NCBI GenBank assembly: GCA_030603505.1
Contig: JAUVXQ010000021.1
Coordinates: 1 to 14,390, forward strand
Origin: Candidatus Heimdallarchaeota archaeon
GTDB taxonomy: Archaea; Asgardarchaeota; Heimdallarchaeia; Heimdallarchaeales; Heimdallarchaeaceae
DNA length: 14,390 nucleotides
Reading direction: 5' to 3'
The notes under the pieces were generated by a model that made no database searches, was not told the DNA's origin, and saw only the letters and a list, made by a program, of their open reading frames with translations. This document shows, piece after piece, positions 12,286 to 14,390 of the stretch. The translations under genes were made by a program, and so were the position numbers. How positions within the stretch are numbered: the stretch's first letter is position 1; every line of letters begins with the position of its first letter.

Positions 12286-14390
12286 GACTTTTCTTCTAAA
12301 ATTATTTGTTCTTTATCTTCTTTGTTTTTCTTATCCTTCTTCTTTCTGAAACTAAGAAAATAGACAATGCAAGTTATTAATGAAGCTTCAACTATTATTG
12401 GTCCCCATGATACTTTCACTATCAATTGAATTGTCCATGATTCACTTCCATACGGAGATCTGATAGAAAAAATATATTGTCCACCAGTTAGCTCAACTTC
12501 AGCTGGTATAACAGAAATAACATATGTTCCATTACCATAATCATTATGGGCTGTATATTTGACAACTACTTCGTCACCTTTTTCAAAGGTTGCATAAAAT
12601 TTCCATGCACTCAAGGGTTTGTAATCGTTAAAAACTGTGATTTTTGCAGTTATTTCATCTTTTGTATAATATTCCTCTTCCACACCTTCGTACGTGAAAT
12701 TCACGTTTGTTATAGTAGATCGATATAGAAGATTATCAAGAAGCATATTATTATGGGCATAATTTAACGCCATCACTCTACTATCATAATCAGAGAGGTA
12801 TGAAGAATAAGCATAAGGAGAGTTAAGAAGCATTTCAATATTGTTAGCAGCTATTACTAATGAACCATTAGAAGGTTGAGCGCTTAAAATAGTAAATCTA
12901 TCTTCTACTGTTTGCGCTGTTCCTTCCAAATCAATTATTTCAAAAGGTTCTGGGATATAGATTTGGTATATCAAATTAGGTATACTGGTTAGTATTGAAT
13001 ATGAATATGGGCTTATAGAAAGCAACTGGCTTGAAACATTTGCATCTCGATATTCTAATCCAACAGGTTGTAAAATATCATTTATGGTATTTAAATTGCT
13101 TCCTTCTGTTGGAAGTACTAACAACCCACCACCACTATATGTACCGTCAGGAGTAATATAATCTTTCAATACAGCAATATCTTCGCTAGTATAAGTATGA
13201 TATGAAGTATTCTTGAGATTTATTAGAGCAATCATTTCAAAATCATTTAAATTCATGTTTCTGAATGATTGGTGATTAATATCCCGTGTGTTTAAAACTG
13301 GAATGAAACCTCTGCTTTGAGTGTAAGCGAGAATATCATATATTGAACCATATGGTGTTATTATAAAATTATCAGCTTCTTCTACAAAATCGAATAACAT
13401 CCTCCCAGAGCCTTTAACAACTTCAAAATTAACTGCTAAAGTATATACTACCTTATCTATAGTAATAAAGATTAAATCATTATACACAGAACTATAGCAA
13501 TCTTCTGTAGAAAAGTGTAATTCAATATCGTATTGTTTTTCGTTTAGGTTGAGAGGAACATTGTTTAGGGACACTATTTTAGATAATCTAGAACCCATAT
13601 CAATTTCAAAATCTTCTGAATTTCCATAACTGATTATATGAAATATTAAAGTGTGCTGTGTATTTATGTAAAGATACTGTTTGATCAATGGAACTTCAAA
13701 AGGCCAAATAGTTACAAGCGGAAGATTCGCTAAAAATAGTGATGCTAGCACACTATTAGGTAAACCTGCTCCTTGATATAAAACCGATGGTTCAATTTCA
13801 ATATCACCAACAGGAGAATTAACTTCTATGTTTTGCTTAATAGCTGATTCTATTAAGGAGCCTTTTATCGTTGATGGTTTTTTTTCTGGAAATTCCTGTT
13901 TTAATAATGAACATAATCCTGATACTACAGCTGTCGCATAACTTGTTCCTGAGACTATTTTTGAAGAACCAACTGTTGTTGAAGTTGTGTTAATCATAAC
14001 TCCAGGAGCTACAAGATCTGGTTTTAGCCAAGTTTTATCATATATTGCAGAATCATATAAATATTGCAATGTGCTTTCATTCAAGTTTACCGCAACAGGA
14101 CCAGCACTACTATGTTCAAATAAAATACCATTACTATCTACAGCTCCTACTGCAATTCCTTGAGTTGCTATTCCAGGGCTTAAAACCGTAAATAAGTCAT
14201 TGTGCCCAAATTCTTCAGTATCTCGAGTATTTCCAGCTGCTACACAAACAATCACTCCAGAATCTACAGCTGTATTAACTGCTTCTACTTCTGGTGCTTC
14301 CAAACTTGATACAGGGCGACCAACTGATAAATTTATAATATCAGCATCATTTTCAATAGCCCAATCTAGTGCTTCTATCATATCTTCAAC
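12270..14390 (-). CDS. Membrane-anchored subtilisin-like (S8) protease, site-1-protease-like layout; N-terminus outside window
   Basis: Counted from the first Met visible (14381), 703 residues are seen; the frame stays open to the window edge, so the signal peptide, propeptide and the catalytic Asp and His lie upstream. The seen catalytic half is intact: DADIINLSVG, VIVCVAAGNT with the oxyanion Asn51, LKPDLVAPGV, and SGTSYATAVVSG with the nucleophile Ser147. After it come an accessory beta region (about 215-325), an alpha/beta region with a GSIYDILAYTQSRGF strand-helix start and an FEMIALINL strand (about 327-450), a second block ending GSLVIAANNIEML (about 500-555), an Ig-like beta domain (about 556-655), a single membrane segment (about 660-678) and a Lys-rich tail of about 25 residues. 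Such proteins face outward with a short cytoplasmic tail. Eukaryotic S1P/SKI-1 has a similar order. Confidence 0.86.
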   Translation of the reverse strand, partial: VEDMIEALDWAIENDADIINLSVGRPVSSLEAPEVEAVNTAVDSGVIVCVAAGNTRDTEEFGHNDLFTVLSPGIATQGIAVGAVDSNGILFEHSSAGPVAVNLNESTLQYLYDSAIYDKTWLKPDLVAPGVMINTTSTTVGSSKIVSGTSYATAVVSGLCSLLKQEFPEKKPSTIKGSLIESAIKQNIEVNSPVGDIEIEPSVLYQGAGLPNSVLASLFLANLPLVTIWPFEVPLIKQYLYINTQHTLIFHIISYGNSEDFEIDMGSRLSKIVSLNNVPLNLNEKQYDIELHFSTEDCYSSVYNDLIFITIDKVVYTLAVNFEVVKGSGRMLFDFVEEADNFIITPYGSIYDILAYTQSRGFIPVLNTRDINHQSFRNMNLNDFEMIALINLKNTSYHTYTSEDIAVLKDYITPDGTYSGGGLLVLPTEGSNLNTINDILQPVGLEYRDANVSSQLLSISPYSYSILTSIPNLIYQIYIPEPFEIIDLEGTAQTVEDRFTILSAQPSNGSLVIAANNIEMLLNSPYAYSSYLSDYDSRVMALNYAHNNMLLDNLLYRSTITNVNFTYEGVEEEYYTKDEITAKITVFNDYKPLSAWKFYATFEKGDEVVVKYTAHNDYGNGTYVISVIPAEVELTGGQYIFSIRSPYGSESWTIQLIVKVSWGPIIVEASLITCIVYFLSFRKKKDKKNKEDKEQIILEEKSYTSV

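Noticed and set aside
1..14390. CRISPR array, tRNA or rRNA
   Set aside because: No regular repeat-spacer pattern, tRNA-like cloverleaf or rRNA sequence was seen by eye on either strand; a weak tRNA could still be missed without a scan.

Overview
The window is AT-rich archaeal DNA. An archaeal-type AMP phosphorylase, a Cgi121-like KEOPS subunit, TATA boxes 24-27 bases upstream of several starts (leaderless transcripts), GTG starts and GAGGA-type Shine-Dalgarno sites all point to Archaea. The Roadblock/LC7 protein and the large membrane-anchored subtilase make an Asgard (Promethearchaeota) lineage the most likely host. That placement is inference; there is no rRNA marker here.

Layout. Positions 1-277 (-) hold the N-terminal third of a galactose-1-phosphate uridylyltransferase (galT). 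A solo tnpB element of the IS200/IS605 superfamily (about 320-1660, +) lies between it and a divergent GH57 glycosidase/glucanotransferase (1756-2988, +). Next come a two-part protein with an N-terminal CxxC thioredoxin-like domain (3079-3915, +) and a gap of about 500 bases. The gap holds two small Cys-rich genes on the minus strand: an intact 58-residue protein (3920-4096) and a zinc-ribbon gene broken by an apparent single-base frameshift (4143-4282). AMP phosphorylase (4423-5946, +) overlaps a Cgi121-like gene (5943-6476, +) by four bases. Convergent to these are an unrecognised 344-residue protein (6484-7518, -), a PfkB-family sugar/nucleoside kinase (7611-8591, -) and argS (8604-10628, -); argS and pfkB are probably one transcript. 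A divergent promoter region separates argS from thioredoxin (10835-11164, +), a protein with a C-terminal zinc site (11223-11858, +) and a Roadblock/LC7 protein (11905-12285, +). The last gene (12270-14390, -, N-terminus outside the window) is a membrane-anchored subtilase whose 3' end overlaps the Roadblock gene tail to tail.

How the genes may work together. galT and GH57 suggest sugar-phosphate and alpha-glucan metabolism. AMP phosphorylase, and possibly the PfkB kinase, belong to nucleotide and ribose-phosphate salvage, which in archaea feeds ribose-1,5-bisphosphate to form III RuBisCO; neither the isomerase nor RuBisCO is in the window. Cgi121 (tRNA t6A) and ArgRS are translation genes. 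The protease is the most striking gene: the order of its domains after the catalytic core, its single C-terminal membrane segment and its basic tail resemble the eukaryotic site-1 protease (S1P/SKI-1). I saw no CRISPR array, tRNA, rRNA or complete multi-gene defence system.
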